NCBI GenBank assembly: GCA_030668485.1
Contig: DAOUTW010000024.1
Span: forward strand, 1-62,242
Direction: 5' to 3'
Length of the DNA: 62,242 nt
Source of the DNA: Candidatus Zixiibacteriota bacterium
GTDB taxonomy: Bacteria; Zixibacteria; MSB-5A5; GN15; JAAZOE01
Part shown: one piece after another, positions 41,006-49,469 of the stretch
Layout of the letters: the number at the start of each line of letters is the position of its first letter
Position numbering within the stretch: position 1 is the stretch's first letter
The notes under the pieces: generated by a model
What the model was told of the DNA's origin: nothing
The model's input: only the letters and a program-made list of their open reading frames with translations
Database searches by the model: none
Program-made: the position numbers and the translations under genes

Positions 41006-42682
41006 ATGGAGAACAACCTGCGTTATGATATCGAAGAAAAACGTCTCGCTTATGATGGCAAATATGAGGAAGAGTTATTCGACGCCGATAATGTCCTCGA
41101 GTTCAATCACCGCCATAAGGCAGTTCTGGCTAATTATGACGCCGAGGTTGAATCATGCAAAATTGTCACACTGTCCGATAAAATAAATTTTCAGTCGAGC
41201 CTGGGAGTCCTGCGTAATCGCCAGGTGCGGCAATCGGTGATTCTTTCGGCTGCTCTCTCAGCGGCCGCAGTCGGCCTCCATGGTCGGGGCAGTCTCAACA
41301 GCATACCGAAAGATAAAATAACCAGCCAGGTGACTAATAGCCTGAAGCGTGCCAATGACCGCACTGCGGCTCAGGTTATGGCTGAGGTTCTGCAAACGAC
41401 CACAGAAATGTTGCCGATCGGCGAGGAAATACTGATCGAATCGGCCATCACCGAAGGTACCCGTGTCAAACCGGGCAAAGAACCGGGTGGCAATCCGACC
41501 ATCGCAGTCGGCGCCGTTTTCGGAAAAGAAGCCCACCGCGCCTCATATGGGATGGATATGCCGAACAATGTATCGCCCCTGACTATGGGTACCGACGTCG
41601 TCGAAGGTACGACCAAGTCGGTCAAGGGACACCATTCCAGCATGACCGCCTTGTTCGTGACCGAGGCTCACGCCAAACGACACCTCCCGGATATTTATGT
41701 CCAGCGATGGATGAGCGGTTCATGGTTTCAGGAATTCAATCCGCGAGAGACCAGCTTGACCGATGCCGCCGAAATCATTGCCGCCGCCTACGGATATTCC
41801 GATATCGGCAAACTCAGTTCGTTTTTCCTCGATCGACCGCGTCATTACCCGGCGATGGATATTCTGAACAAGGCCGGTGTGGCGACACCGTACGATAAAG
41901 ACGGCGACCTGATGCCGGGGATTATTCTCGGTATGCCGGGATTCAATTTCCCCGACGGCCGTGGTCTGAATTCAATGATCGGCGAAATCGGCGGTTCGGC
42001 CGAATTCGCAGTGGGAGTTTTGCCATTGGTATGGCGGGGTGGCCAGGCGATCGGAATGCTGACCAGCCACAGCTCGCTGACCCGCAAAGACCTCAACCCC
42101 GGAGAGCGCTGGAAGGAAAGATTCCATTTTACCGAATCGGAATTTATGGATATTCAGGATGCCCGTTTCGAAAGAAAACCATATTTCACCATTTCCGATA
42201 TCGTCAACAATCCTTTCGCCGGTGGCATCAGCGCCTTTGGGGCCATCACCGATAATATATATATCCCGTGTATGAAGGGGGTTGAGGCCGATGCCGAAAA
42301 TAACCGGGTCAGCGTCAACGTCCTGATGGTCAATTCCCTGGGGATGGTGCAGGTCTGGCAATTCGTTTTCAAATGCCATGAAAGCCTCGATAAAACCGTC
42401 AAATTGATGATGTCGCCCAAGGAAGTTCTCCAGGAACTCCGCGGCAAGGAGTTGGAAAAAGCGATTGGCGACATGCTCGACGACGAACATATGAGGCGGC
42501 GCTACCGCATCTTCTTCAATAACGAATATTATCCCGCCCTGATTCCGGTCGGCAACAGAATGGTATTGCTGCATAAGGCGGTCGAAGGCCTCATCAGCCG
42601 TGGAGCATTGAGGAAAAGCAATCAGGATATTGTTGATATCACTGAACGACTTGCTTCACACTGGTTTATAAATTCGGATTAA
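41006..42682 (+). CDS. Divergent class II fructose-1,6-bisphosphatase (GlpX)-like protein
   Basis: The 558-aa protein carries motifs of the lithium-sensitive phosphatase fold seen in GlpX: TDVVEGTTK (residues 196-204; the metal-binding D-x-(x)-E-G-T-T pattern), an early GEEILIESAITEG block like the GlpX metal site, GRGLNSMIGEIGGSAEFAVGVLP, and FTISDIVNNPFAGGISAFGAITDN. GlpX is about 330 aa; here about 200 residues are extra, split between N- and C-terminal ends. An AGAGG site precedes ATG 41006. Whether it hydrolyses fructose-1,6-bisphosphate, sedoheptulose-bisphosphate or another sugar phosphate is open. The fold call is moderate, from motif order only. Confidence 0.6.
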   Translation: MENNLRYDIEEKRLAYDGKYEEELFDADNVLEFNHRHKAVLANYDAEVESCKIVTLSDKINFQSSLGVLRNRQVRQSVILSAALSAAAVGLHGRGSLNSIPKDKITSQVTNSLKRANDRTAAQVMAEVLQTTTEMLPIGEEILIESAITEGTRVKPGKEPGGNPTIAVGAVFGKEAHRASYGMDMPNNVSPLTMGTDVVEGTTKSVKGHHSSMTALFVTEAHAKRHLPDIYVQRWMSGSWFQEFNPRETSLTDAAEIIAAAYGYSDIGKLSSFFLDRPRHYPAMDILNKAGVATPYDKDGDLMPGIILGMPGFNFPDGRGLNSMIGEIGGSAEFAVGVLPLVWRGGQAIGMLTSHSSLTRKDLNPGERWKERFHFTESEFMDIQDARFERKPYFTISDIVNNPFAGGISAFGAITDNIYIPCMKGVEADAENNRVSVNVLMVNSLGMVQVWQFVFKCHESLDKTVKLMMSPKEVLQELRGKELEKAIGDMLDDEHMRRRYRIFFNNEYYPALIPVGNRMVLLHKAVEGLISRGALRKSNQDIVDITERLASHWFINSD

Positions 42683-42719
42683 ATGTGTTGAGTTAACCGT
42701 CTATTCGCAAAATCGGTGA

Positions 42720-42750
42720 GAAAAACGTTTGTGCATCGCAGGCGTTTTTC
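42720..42750 (+). terminator. Rho-independent terminator of the GlpX-like gene
   Basis: GAAAAACG and CGTTTTTC pair over eight bases, with a smaller inner stem (TGTG/CGCA), and the right arm supplies a T-run. It lies 38 bp after the stop codon. Confidence 0.75.
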
Positions 42751-42912
42751 CCATTGAAAGTATATTCCGATTTAATATTGACATCACCTCAAGCCTGTTA
42801 TTAATTGTGGCATAACGTTTAAAACTTCAACAGCAGCACATTCTCTTTCGGGGATCGGAATCAAATTGATGTCTGTGTTGAGTTGAAGAGATAATTCGGA
42901 CAAGGAGGTTCC

Positions 42913-43713
42913 ATGACCAACAATTATCATAAAATTACTATTTATGCCGCTGTCACGATTTTGGCCTGCTCGCTGGTATTGTTATTTCAAGGGACGGCAG
43001 CAGCGCAGGATACCGGATGCAATTATGATCGTACCGCCCCCTCGCTGGATAATGCCCGCCTGAATTTTAAAAGTCTTAACTACCGGTGCGCCGAACTGGA
43101 ACTGCTCGATCGGCTGCGCAATGTCAGTTTAAGTCTCAAAGAAAAAGCCGATGCTCACGTCCTCCTGGCGGCGGTCTATTATGCCATGGAATACAAATCG
43201 GATGGGGAGAGGCGCAATAAGGTTGTTGAGCAGTTCACGGCTGCCTTCAAGCAGTATCGGGAATGGAAGGGGACGCTGGATGTCGATGCCTCCGAATTCG
43301 CCGAAATGATGGAGGATGCCAAACGGCGAGTCGATAGCGGTGAATCGATTCCGGAGGTCACCGGCGAACCGGTGACTATCAAATCATGCCCGTCATCGAC
43401 GACGGCCTTAATTGGCTCGGCCGTTTTTGTGGCGGCCGCCGGGTTTTTTATCGTCAGTTCTTCCGACGCCAGTTCCAAGTGGGATGATTATGAGAATAAT
43501 CCGGACGGTCACGACGACGGCCTTTATGAGGATTATGAAAGCGCCAACAATAAGAGAAATATCGTCGGGGTGGCCACCATTGCCACCGGCGTCGTAACCG
43601 GTTATCTGTGGATGAAATATATTTCGGGCAAAAAGAAGTGCTCCCAGGTGCAAAACGCCGGTCTGGATATCGCACCCTCTTCGAAAGGTGTTATACTTAC
43701 TTACAGATTTTAG
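42913..43713 (+). CDS. Exported or membrane protein with TPR-like N-terminus
   Basis: The 266-aa protein has a signal-like hydrophobic stretch (ILACSLVLLFQGTAAAQ) and then a helical, TPR-like region (NFKSLNYRCAELELLDRLRN, ADAHVLLAAVYYAMEYKSDG). Two hydrophobic segments (about residues 160-180 and 215-235) suggest it is membrane-anchored. It ends in LDIAPSSKGVILTYRF, reminiscent of an outer-membrane C-terminus. An AAGGAGG site precedes ATG 42913; a weak promoter candidate (TTGACA at 42778-42783) lies 130 bp upstream. Function unknown. Confidence 0.55.
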   Translation: MTNNYHKITIYAAVTILACSLVLLFQGTAAAQDTGCNYDRTAPSLDNARLNFKSLNYRCAELELLDRLRNVSLSLKEKADAHVLLAAVYYAMEYKSDGERRNKVVEQFTAAFKQYREWKGTLDVDASEFAEMMEDAKRRVDSGESIPEVTGEPVTIKSCPSSTTALIGSAVFVAAAGFFIVSSSDASSKWDDYENNPDGHDDGLYEDYESANNKRNIVGVATIATGVVTGYLWMKYISGKKKCSQVQNAGLDIAPSSKGVILTYRF

Positions 43714-43786
43714 GCCATAAATGTATTAATGCCCCGCCTTGATATATTTGGTGGAACTGCAACTTGAATGAAACGGCGCTGCGACA

Positions 43787-44527
43787 ATGAACTGGGCGGC
43801 GGTCAATTCTTCCGACTGGTTGCTTATAGCTCCGGCCGGCGCCACTGGCGACAGTGCCATCACGGTGGAGTTCGACCTGACCGGATTGACTCCGGGAATA
43901 TACTCCGACACCATCTCGGTATCCGATCCCAATGCCGCCAACAGCCCTCAAACGGTCGCCGTGACCCTGACTGTCAGGGCCCGGATAATGCCTCTGGCGA
44001 TAGGCAACAGGTGGGTTTACAATTTCATCGGCTATGAATCGGGTCCTCCCAATCCGACTTTTGTTTATACCTACACCCTGCACGTTATCGACCGCGTTAC
44101 TATCGGGGATGAGGTGTGGTATGAAACTCTCCAAATTATCGATGACGATATTTCTCCCGATACTTTGGTGATGTACTATATCAACCGCTTCGACGGCTTG
44201 TGGGTGCGTAAATCGATAGATGAAGCCGATACCGCATTTATGAAAATCAAATTTCCGGCCAACCCGGGTGACGATTTTACCGGATATAACGGATTGATGT
44301 GGCAAGAACTTCCGGCTGACCTGGCAGCGGTTGACATTTCCGTAACCGTCCCATATGGTACTTACCAATGTTATCATTATGGGATGTATCCCAGCCTGAC
44401 GGTGATATTGAATGAATATTACCGCCCGGAGATCGGCTGGATCAATTCTATCTGGTCGGTATTTGTCGAAAACACCGGGTGGACACCGATATTTATCTTC
44501 GAGTTGACCGGGATGGAATTGCATTAG
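43787..44527 (+). CDS. Probably 5'-truncated BACON-like Ig-domain protein
   Basis: The 246-aa frame begins MNWAAVNSSDWLLIAPAGATGDSAITVEFDLTGLTPG, the middle of a BACON/Ig repeat that would normally start about 20-30 residues earlier. The in-frame codons just upstream read NGAAT before a TGA and GGTAT before that, which also look like repeat residues, so a stop codon or deletion has probably cut the N-terminus. No signal peptide is present and no ribosome site precedes the ATG. The C-terminal part (LAIGNRWVYNFIGYESGPP, then DEVWYETLQIIDDD) is an unrecognised beta-rich domain. I regard it as a decayed exported surface protein rather than an intact gene. Confidence 0.5.
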   Translation: MNWAAVNSSDWLLIAPAGATGDSAITVEFDLTGLTPGIYSDTISVSDPNAANSPQTVAVTLTVRARIMPLAIGNRWVYNFIGYESGPPNPTFVYTYTLHVIDRVTIGDEVWYETLQIIDDDISPDTLVMYYINRFDGLWVRKSIDEADTAFMKIKFPANPGDDFTGYNGLMWQELPADLAAVDISVTVPYGTYQCYHYGMYPSLTVILNEYYRPEIGWINSIWSVFVENTGWTPIFIFELTGMELH

Positions 44528-44560
44528 ACCGTCTGAATCTCAAAAACCGGACCTATTCCG

Positions 44561-44585
44561 ACCCGGGGGATAAAATCCCCCGGGT
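44561..44585 (+). terminator. Strong GC-rich hairpin upstream of the M14 operon
   Basis: ACCCGGGGGAT and ATCCCCCGGGT pair perfectly over 11 bases around an AAA loop. It lies 34 bp after the truncated BACON-like gene. No T-run follows, so it may be a terminator aided by Rho or an RNA-stabilising element. Confidence 0.65.
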
Positions 44586-44725
44586 GCCCGATCTGCGATA
44601 CGAAAAGTCGATAATCCCCCGATGCGATTAAAGCCCCGCGATTAATTTCATCGTAACGCAATACAAGGAAACATCGGTCGCATTCCGCCGTATCAAAGCG
44701 TATTGTATTTCATGGGGAGAAAAGG

Positions 44726-44753
44726 TTGAAATTTCAATTGTTTCCCATATATT
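44726..44753 (+). promoter_or_regulatory. Promoter of the M14 pair
   Basis: TTGAAA (44726-44731) and TATATT (44748-44753) have a 16-base spacer and lie 50 bp before the start codon at 44803, which has AGGAGG at 44792-44797. Confidence 0.65.
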
Positions 44754-44802
44754 CCCATAGCAGTCAACACCAATCAGCCGCAGCCTGAATCAGGAGGCAT
44801 GG

Positions 44803-46818
44803 ATGAGAAGAAGCGCAAAAACAGTTTTTTACACAATCGCAAGTTTCTGCTTAATGTGGTCGATATCACATGCAGGTGGCGGGGAACTAGGTTACCTGTC
44901 GCCGGAGCAGATCAATGCGGAAATGAAAAAAATCGCCGGCGATAATAAAGATGTCGCACGGATTACCACACTGGCTCAAACACCCGGCGGACGTGACCTG
45001 CTCATGCTGGAACTGGGTGAGAGAAATGTGATGGGACCGGCGATTATGGTCGTGGCCAACATGGAAGGCAACTACCCGATTGCCAGCGAGGCCGCCCTGC
45101 AATTGGCGAGGAACCTGACCGGTGAGTGGAAAGACGAACTTGCTTCGCGCCGATGGTATATTTTTGCCCTGGGCAATCCCGACGGTTATGCCGGGTTCTT
45201 CGGAAAACCGTTGTACAACAAGTTCGTTAACGATCGTCCTGTCAATGAAGACAATGATGAGGCGACCGATGAGGACGGCCCCGACGATCTCAACGGCGAC
45301 GGCTATATTACCCGGATGCGCCAGTTGCACCCGGAGGGAAAATGGCTGAAAATCGAGGATAGCCCGGTATTGATGAAACGAGCCGACAACGGCAAGGGCG
45401 AAAAAGGCGAGTATCGCCTGTTCCCCGAAGGAATCGACAATGACGGCGACGGCGATATAAACGAAGACGGCCCCGGAGGATGCAACCCCGGCTATAATTT
45501 CCCGCATGACTTTATGCATTATACCAAAACCGATGGAATGTGGGCGGCCAGCGAGGTCGAATCCCGAGCGGTGCTGGAATTTGCATTCGCTCATCCGGAA
45601 ATAGCGATGATCCTGACTTTCGGCCGGTCAAATAGCCTCAAGAGTGTCCCGGAAAGCAACAAGAAGGCAACAGGGGTAAAAGATAAATACAAACTTCCGA
45701 AATGGATGGCCCGGCAGATGGGCGTTGACCCCGATGAAGAGTTCACTATGGACGCACTCATCGAAATGGGTAAAGAGGTGACCGGCATACAGGATCTCAA
45801 TGAAGATATGGTCCTGCAATTTCTCGGAGTAGGCGCCGCCGTCAACCCCAACAACAAAGATTTACCGTACTGGAATGAAATAAGTGAACGGTATAACGAA
45901 TTTATGAAAGAAGCCGGTTTTGAGGCGGAACGTCTCAAGCCGAAACCGTTCCCGACCGGGTCGGTCGAGGAATGGGGGTATTTCCAATATGGCGTTCCCA
46001 CCTTCGCCATAGATTTCTGGACTCTTCCCGAACCGAAAAAGGAAGAAGAGAAGAAAAAAGAAGATGGAGCCTTAACTCCCGATGAAATCGAAAAAATGTC
46101 AAACGAAGAATTCATCGCGCTCGGCAATGAGAAAATCGCCGCCTTCCTGAAAGCAAGCGGCGCTCCGTCGCAATACACTGCTGAAATGATTGTCATGGGC
46201 CTCCAGGGAGGAATGATGACAACCAAGAAAATGGCCGAGATGATGCGCCAAATGAAGAAGAAAGAAGATTCGGGTGGAGCCGATGCAACCGAAGAGGCCT
46301 TGTATGCCTACAATCCGGGAGCTTTCGTCGAATGGCAGCCGTATGATCATCCCACGCTCGGCAAGGTGGAAATCGGCGGCATGATCCCGTATTCCACTCT
46401 GGCGCCACCGATTGACAGCGTACGGGAAACAATAGCCAAACAATTACCGTTTGCCAGGCAACTGTCTCAACTACTGCCGGAGATAGCCATTGATAAAGTT
46501 GAGATAAAAAAACGGAGCGGCGACGTCTGGCAGGTGGAGGCCTGGATTGTTAACAACGGCTTTTTGCCATATCCGACTCATCAGGGGCAGCGCTGTCAGC
46601 GCCCGACTCCGATTGTTGTTGAATTGATAGGGCCTTCGCTTACTTTTCTGGAGGGGAAAGCAAGAAATGCTCTGCCCCTTCTGGATGGTTCGGGAGGGTT
46701 TCAAAAACTAAGCTGGTTGATTCAGGCAGCCGAAGGCAAAACGATCACACTCAAGGCTCACAGCTTCAGCACCGGCACCGTTGAAAAATCGGTGTCATTG
46801 AAGGGAGGTGGCCGGTGA
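44803..46818 (+). CDS. Exported M14-like pseudo-peptidase (zinc ligands lost)
   Basis: The 671-aa protein has a signal peptide (FYTIASFCLMWSISHAGG) and aligns with the adjacent 580-aa M14 peptidase in its fold: RDLLMLELG, then an ASEAALQLARNL helix and an acidic Asp-rich insert (DEDGPDDLNGDGYIT). At the zinc site the usual HxxE reads EGNY (Glu88 to Tyr91), so both ligands are gone; the third-ligand region ILTFGRSN lacks His and the catalytic Glu region reads AIDFW. It should not cleave peptides by the M14 route. A Glu/Lys-rich insert (about residues 405-430) and a C-terminal beta domain follow. Its stop overlaps the start of the active copy, so the two are made together. Confidence 0.8.
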   Translation: MRRSAKTVFYTIASFCLMWSISHAGGGELGYLSPEQINAEMKKIAGDNKDVARITTLAQTPGGRDLLMLELGERNVMGPAIMVVANMEGNYPIASEAALQLARNLTGEWKDELASRRWYIFALGNPDGYAGFFGKPLYNKFVNDRPVNEDNDEATDEDGPDDLNGDGYITRMRQLHPEGKWLKIEDSPVLMKRADNGKGEKGEYRLFPEGIDNDGDGDINEDGPGGCNPGYNFPHDFMHYTKTDGMWAASEVESRAVLEFAFAHPEIAMILTFGRSNSLKSVPESNKKATGVKDKYKLPKWMARQMGVDPDEEFTMDALIEMGKEVTGIQDLNEDMVLQFLGVGAAVNPNNKDLPYWNEISERYNEFMKEAGFEAERLKPKPFPTGSVEEWGYFQYGVPTFAIDFWTLPEPKKEEEKKKEDGALTPDEIEKMSNEEFIALGNEKIAAFLKASGAPSQYTAEMIVMGLQGGMMTTKKMAEMMRQMKKKEDSGGADATEEALYAYNPGAFVEWQPYDHPTLGKVEIGGMIPYSTLAPPIDSVRETIAKQLPFARQLSQLLPEIAIDKVEIKKRSGDVWQVEAWIVNNGFLPYPTHQGQRCQRPTPIVVELIGPSLTFLEGKARNALPLLDGSGGFQKLSWLIQAAEGKTITLKAHSFSTGTVEKSVSLKGGGR

Positions 46819-48557
46819 TGTTGAAAAAATATTTGACTGCAATAGCCATTCTGGCTCTGGTATTGATGACCGCCTCGCTGCAGGCAGGTGATGTCAAACT
46901 GACATTCGATCATTTCTACGACGGCCCGGCCGTCCTGGACGCACTGGAAAAGCTGCATAAAGGATATCCCGACCTGACCGAACTGCGATCCATCGGGAAA
47001 AGCGAAGAAGGACGCGATATCTGGCTCTTTACCATCAATAATTCCGCCACCGGCAAGGATACCGAGAAACCGGGAATCTATGTCGACGGCACTATCCACG
47101 GTAATGAAGTCCAGGCGGCGGAAGTCTGCCTCTACCTGGCGTGGTATCTGCTCGATACTTACGATTCGATACCAGTGGTCAAGGAAATGGTCGACAAGCG
47201 TGCTTTCTATATTATCCCGGTGGTCAATGTCGATAACCGCTGGAGATTTTTCACCGATCCGGTCAGCTATAATATCGGCCGTTCGGCGCGGGTTCCGTAC
47301 GATGACGATCGTGATGGTCTGGCCGATGAGGACGCCGCCGATGATATCGATGGCGACGGCGAAATCCTCCAGATGCGGATCAAAGATCCATACGGCGGAT
47401 TTAAAACCCATCCCGACGATCCCCGGGTGATGGTCCGGACCAAGCCTTATGAAAAGGGCGAATGGCGAATGATCGGCCGCGAGGGAATCGACAACGATGG
47501 CGACGGACGCCTCAATGAGGACGGCCCCGGGTATCTCGATATGAACCGAAACTATGGTTTCAAATGGCAGCCGCCGTATGTCCAGGGCGGTGCCGGCGAT
47601 TTTCCGATGTCGGCCAAGCCGACCAAAGCGGTCGCCGATTTTATTTTGACCAAACCGAATATCTGTTTCGATTACGCCTTCCATAATTCCGGCGGGTTAA
47701 TTGTTCGCGGTCCCGGTTCAAAACTGGCTGGCATGTATTCGCCGCGCGATGTTAAGGTATATGATTTCCTCGGGGGAGAGGGCGAAAAGATCATCCCCGG
47801 TTACAAGTATATCATTGGCGGTCAGGATATGTACACGACCCACGGTGACTTCGATGAATTTATGTATTCGAATATGGGAATCTACGGTTTTGTCGGCGAA
47901 CTCTTTATGAGCGAACAGGAACGGTACCGCAAGCCGGAAGACGAACCCAAAGGCGAAGATGACGATCATTCCTATTATGGCGGCACGCCGCAGGAGGAAC
48001 GCCAGAAATTCAACGATTTCGTCACCCAGGGGATAATGTACAAGGATTGGAAAAAGTTCGATCACCCGCAGTTCGGCGAAATCGAAATCGGCGGCTGGCG
48101 TACCTTTACCACTCGTATCCCGCCCGCCTTCATGCTTCCGGAAATGATGCATCGCAACGCCTCGCTGGTGATGTTCACCGCCAAACATGCGCCGGATGTG
48201 ACGCTGGAAGTGCTGGAGGTGAAGGACCTGGGCAATAATCTCCATCGCATCCGGGTGAGGGCATCCAATCCCAATGCTCTGCCGTCGCTTTCGAATAAAG
48301 CGATAAGCAAGGAGATTGTCCGCCGGGATATCCTCAAGATCAAAGGCAGCGGCTTTGAGGTCGTTTCCGGAGGGATCGTTGAGGATCTCGCTCTTGATCG
48401 TATCAGCAATGTCGAACATCGGCCGTGGATGATATTCTCGAGTGTGCCGTCATTCGGCAAAACCGATGTACAATGGATTGTCAAAGGCAAAGGTAAGGCT
48501 AAAATCACCTACGATGCGATCAAAGCCAAAAACCAGAGCCTGACACTTGATCTGTAA
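46818..48557 (+). CDS. Exported M14-family metallocarboxypeptidase-like enzyme with calcium-loop insert
   Basis: The 579-aa protein (ATG 46818; GTG 46815 is in frame one codon earlier) has a signal peptide (LTAIAILALVLMTASLQA). M14 zinc ligands are intact: His-Gly-Asn-Glu (GTIHGNE, about residues 94-97) and a third His in DYAFHNSGG (about 289), with the likely catalytic Glu in YGFVGELF (about 361). Between the first and third ligands lies an inserted Asp-rich block (DDRDGLADEDAADDIDGDGE; DNDGDGRLNEDGPG) that looks like a dockerin/EF-hand calcium loop. The C-terminal 130 residues are beta-rich. The protein is likely secreted or periplasmic and zinc-active, removing C-terminal residues. It is the active partner of the upstream pseudo-peptidase. 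Confidence 0.87.
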   Translation: MLKKYLTAIAILALVLMTASLQAGDVKLTFDHFYDGPAVLDALEKLHKGYPDLTELRSIGKSEEGRDIWLFTINNSATGKDTEKPGIYVDGTIHGNEVQAAEVCLYLAWYLLDTYDSIPVVKEMVDKRAFYIIPVVNVDNRWRFFTDPVSYNIGRSARVPYDDDRDGLADEDAADDIDGDGEILQMRIKDPYGGFKTHPDDPRVMVRTKPYEKGEWRMIGREGIDNDGDGRLNEDGPGYLDMNRNYGFKWQPPYVQGGAGDFPMSAKPTKAVADFILTKPNICFDYAFHNSGGLIVRGPGSKLAGMYSPRDVKVYDFLGGEGEKIIPGYKYIIGGQDMYTTHGDFDEFMYSNMGIYGFVGELFMSEQERYRKPEDEPKGEDDDHSYYGGTPQEERQKFNDFVTQGIMYKDWKKFDHPQFGEIEIGGWRTFTTRIPPAFMLPEMMHRNASLVMFTAKHAPDVTLEVLEVKDLGNNLHRIRVRASNPNALPSLSNKAISKEIVRRDILKIKGSGFEVVSGGIVEDLALDRISNVEHRPWMIFSSVPSFGKTDVQWIVKGKGKAKITYDAIKAKNQSLTLDL

Positions 48558-48598
48558 GATGCCTGGATGATCTAAATATGAGTGAAGAGATGAAATAT

Positions 48599-48628
48599 AC
48601 AAAGGGCGGCCCAATGGTCGCCCTTTGT
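48599..48628 (+). terminator. Terminator of the M14 operon
   Basis: ACAAAGGGCG (48599-48608) and CGCCCTTTGT (48619-48628) pair over 10 bp around a ten-base loop and are followed by a TGTTG-rich stretch. It lies 42 bp after the stop. Confidence 0.65.
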
Positions 48629-48673
48629 TGTTGATGCTTCGTATAGGGCATGATGCTTGTTTTATGAAAGGTA

Positions 48674-49429
48674 ATGATGGATTTTATTAATATCCAAAAA
48701 GACGGCAATCTGGCAATCATAAGGCTGGAACGTGGCAAAGTGCATGCCCTCAATGATCAGGTGGTCAAAGAACTGCATGACACCTTCAAAGATATGGAGC
48801 ATGATGATTCTGTCAGGGCGATAATCCTGACCGGCACCGGGAAATTCTTCTCCTTCGGATTCGATATCCCCGGCTTCATGAACCATTCGCCGGAGGCATT
48901 CACCGGCTTTGTGACCAGATTCACCGACCTGTGCACTTATATGTTCCTCTATCCCAAACCGATCATCGCCGCTATCAATGGCCATGTCATCGCGGGCGGA
49001 TGTATCCTCACCACCGCCGCCGATTATCGCATCATGGTTACCGGCAAATCGAAAATATCACTCAATGAAATCACATTCGGCTCATCGATCTTTGCAAGCA
49101 GCGTAGATATGCTCAAATTCTGCGTCGGCCACAGAAATGCGGAGTTGATTCTCACCACCGGCAATATGTATTCAGCGGAGGATGCCCATAGAATGGGCCT
49201 GGTCGACCGGGTGACTTCTGATGAAAATTTAATGGAGGAATCCAAAAAGGTGGCGCTCAATTATGCGACGAAAGAACCTCCGGCCTTCACCAGCCTCAAG
49301 ATGCTGTCGAGAAAACCGGTCGCTGAAATAATGATTGCCCGGGAACGAGAGGCGATCAGGGAATTCGTCAAGATATGGTATTCCCCGGCAACCCGCGCAT
49401 ATCTCAAGAAGGTGACAATTCATTCGTAG
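48674..49429 (+). CDS. Enoyl-CoA hydratase/isomerase family protein, ECI-like
   Basis: The 251-aa protein has a crotonase fold: the oxyanion-hole pieces GKFFSFGFD and NGHVIAGGC, then SLNEITFGSSIFASS. The NE motif with a following G-(x)n-helix and the segment FCVGHRNAELILTTGNMYSAEDAHRMGLVD resemble mitochondrial-type delta3,delta2-enoyl-CoA isomerase more than hydratase, in which a single Glu acts as base. It would move the double bond of unsaturated fatty acyl-CoA into line for beta-oxidation. No other beta-oxidation gene is nearby. ATG 48674 or 48677 may start it. The hydratase alternative cannot be excluded. Confidence 0.78.
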   Translation: MMDFINIQKDGNLAIIRLERGKVHALNDQVVKELHDTFKDMEHDDSVRAIILTGTGKFFSFGFDIPGFMNHSPEAFTGFVTRFTDLCTYMFLYPKPIIAAINGHVIAGGCILTTAADYRIMVTGKSKISLNEITFGSSIFASSVDMLKFCVGHRNAELILTTGNMYSAEDAHRMGLVDRVTSDENLMEESKKVALNYATKEPPAFTSLKMLSRKPVAEIMIAREREAIREFVKIWYSPATRAYLKKVTIHS

Positions 49430-49443
49430 GCTTTAATGTGGGC

Positions 49444-49463
49444 GGCAGACGCCCTCGTCTGCC
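49444..49463. terminator. Bidirectional hairpin between convergent genes
   Basis: GGCAGACG and CGTCTGCC pair perfectly over eight bases around a CCCT loop. It sits between the enoyl-CoA isomerase-like gene and the DUF418 gene that end toward each other. Confidence 0.6.
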
Positions 49464-49469
49464 CCGGAC

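Noticed and set aside
43697-44524. 275-aa minus-strand ORF opposite the BACON-like remnant
   Set aside because: It is rich in Arg, Gly and His in a way typical of antisense reading and shows no domain; the plus-strand frame has recognisable Ig repeat residues.
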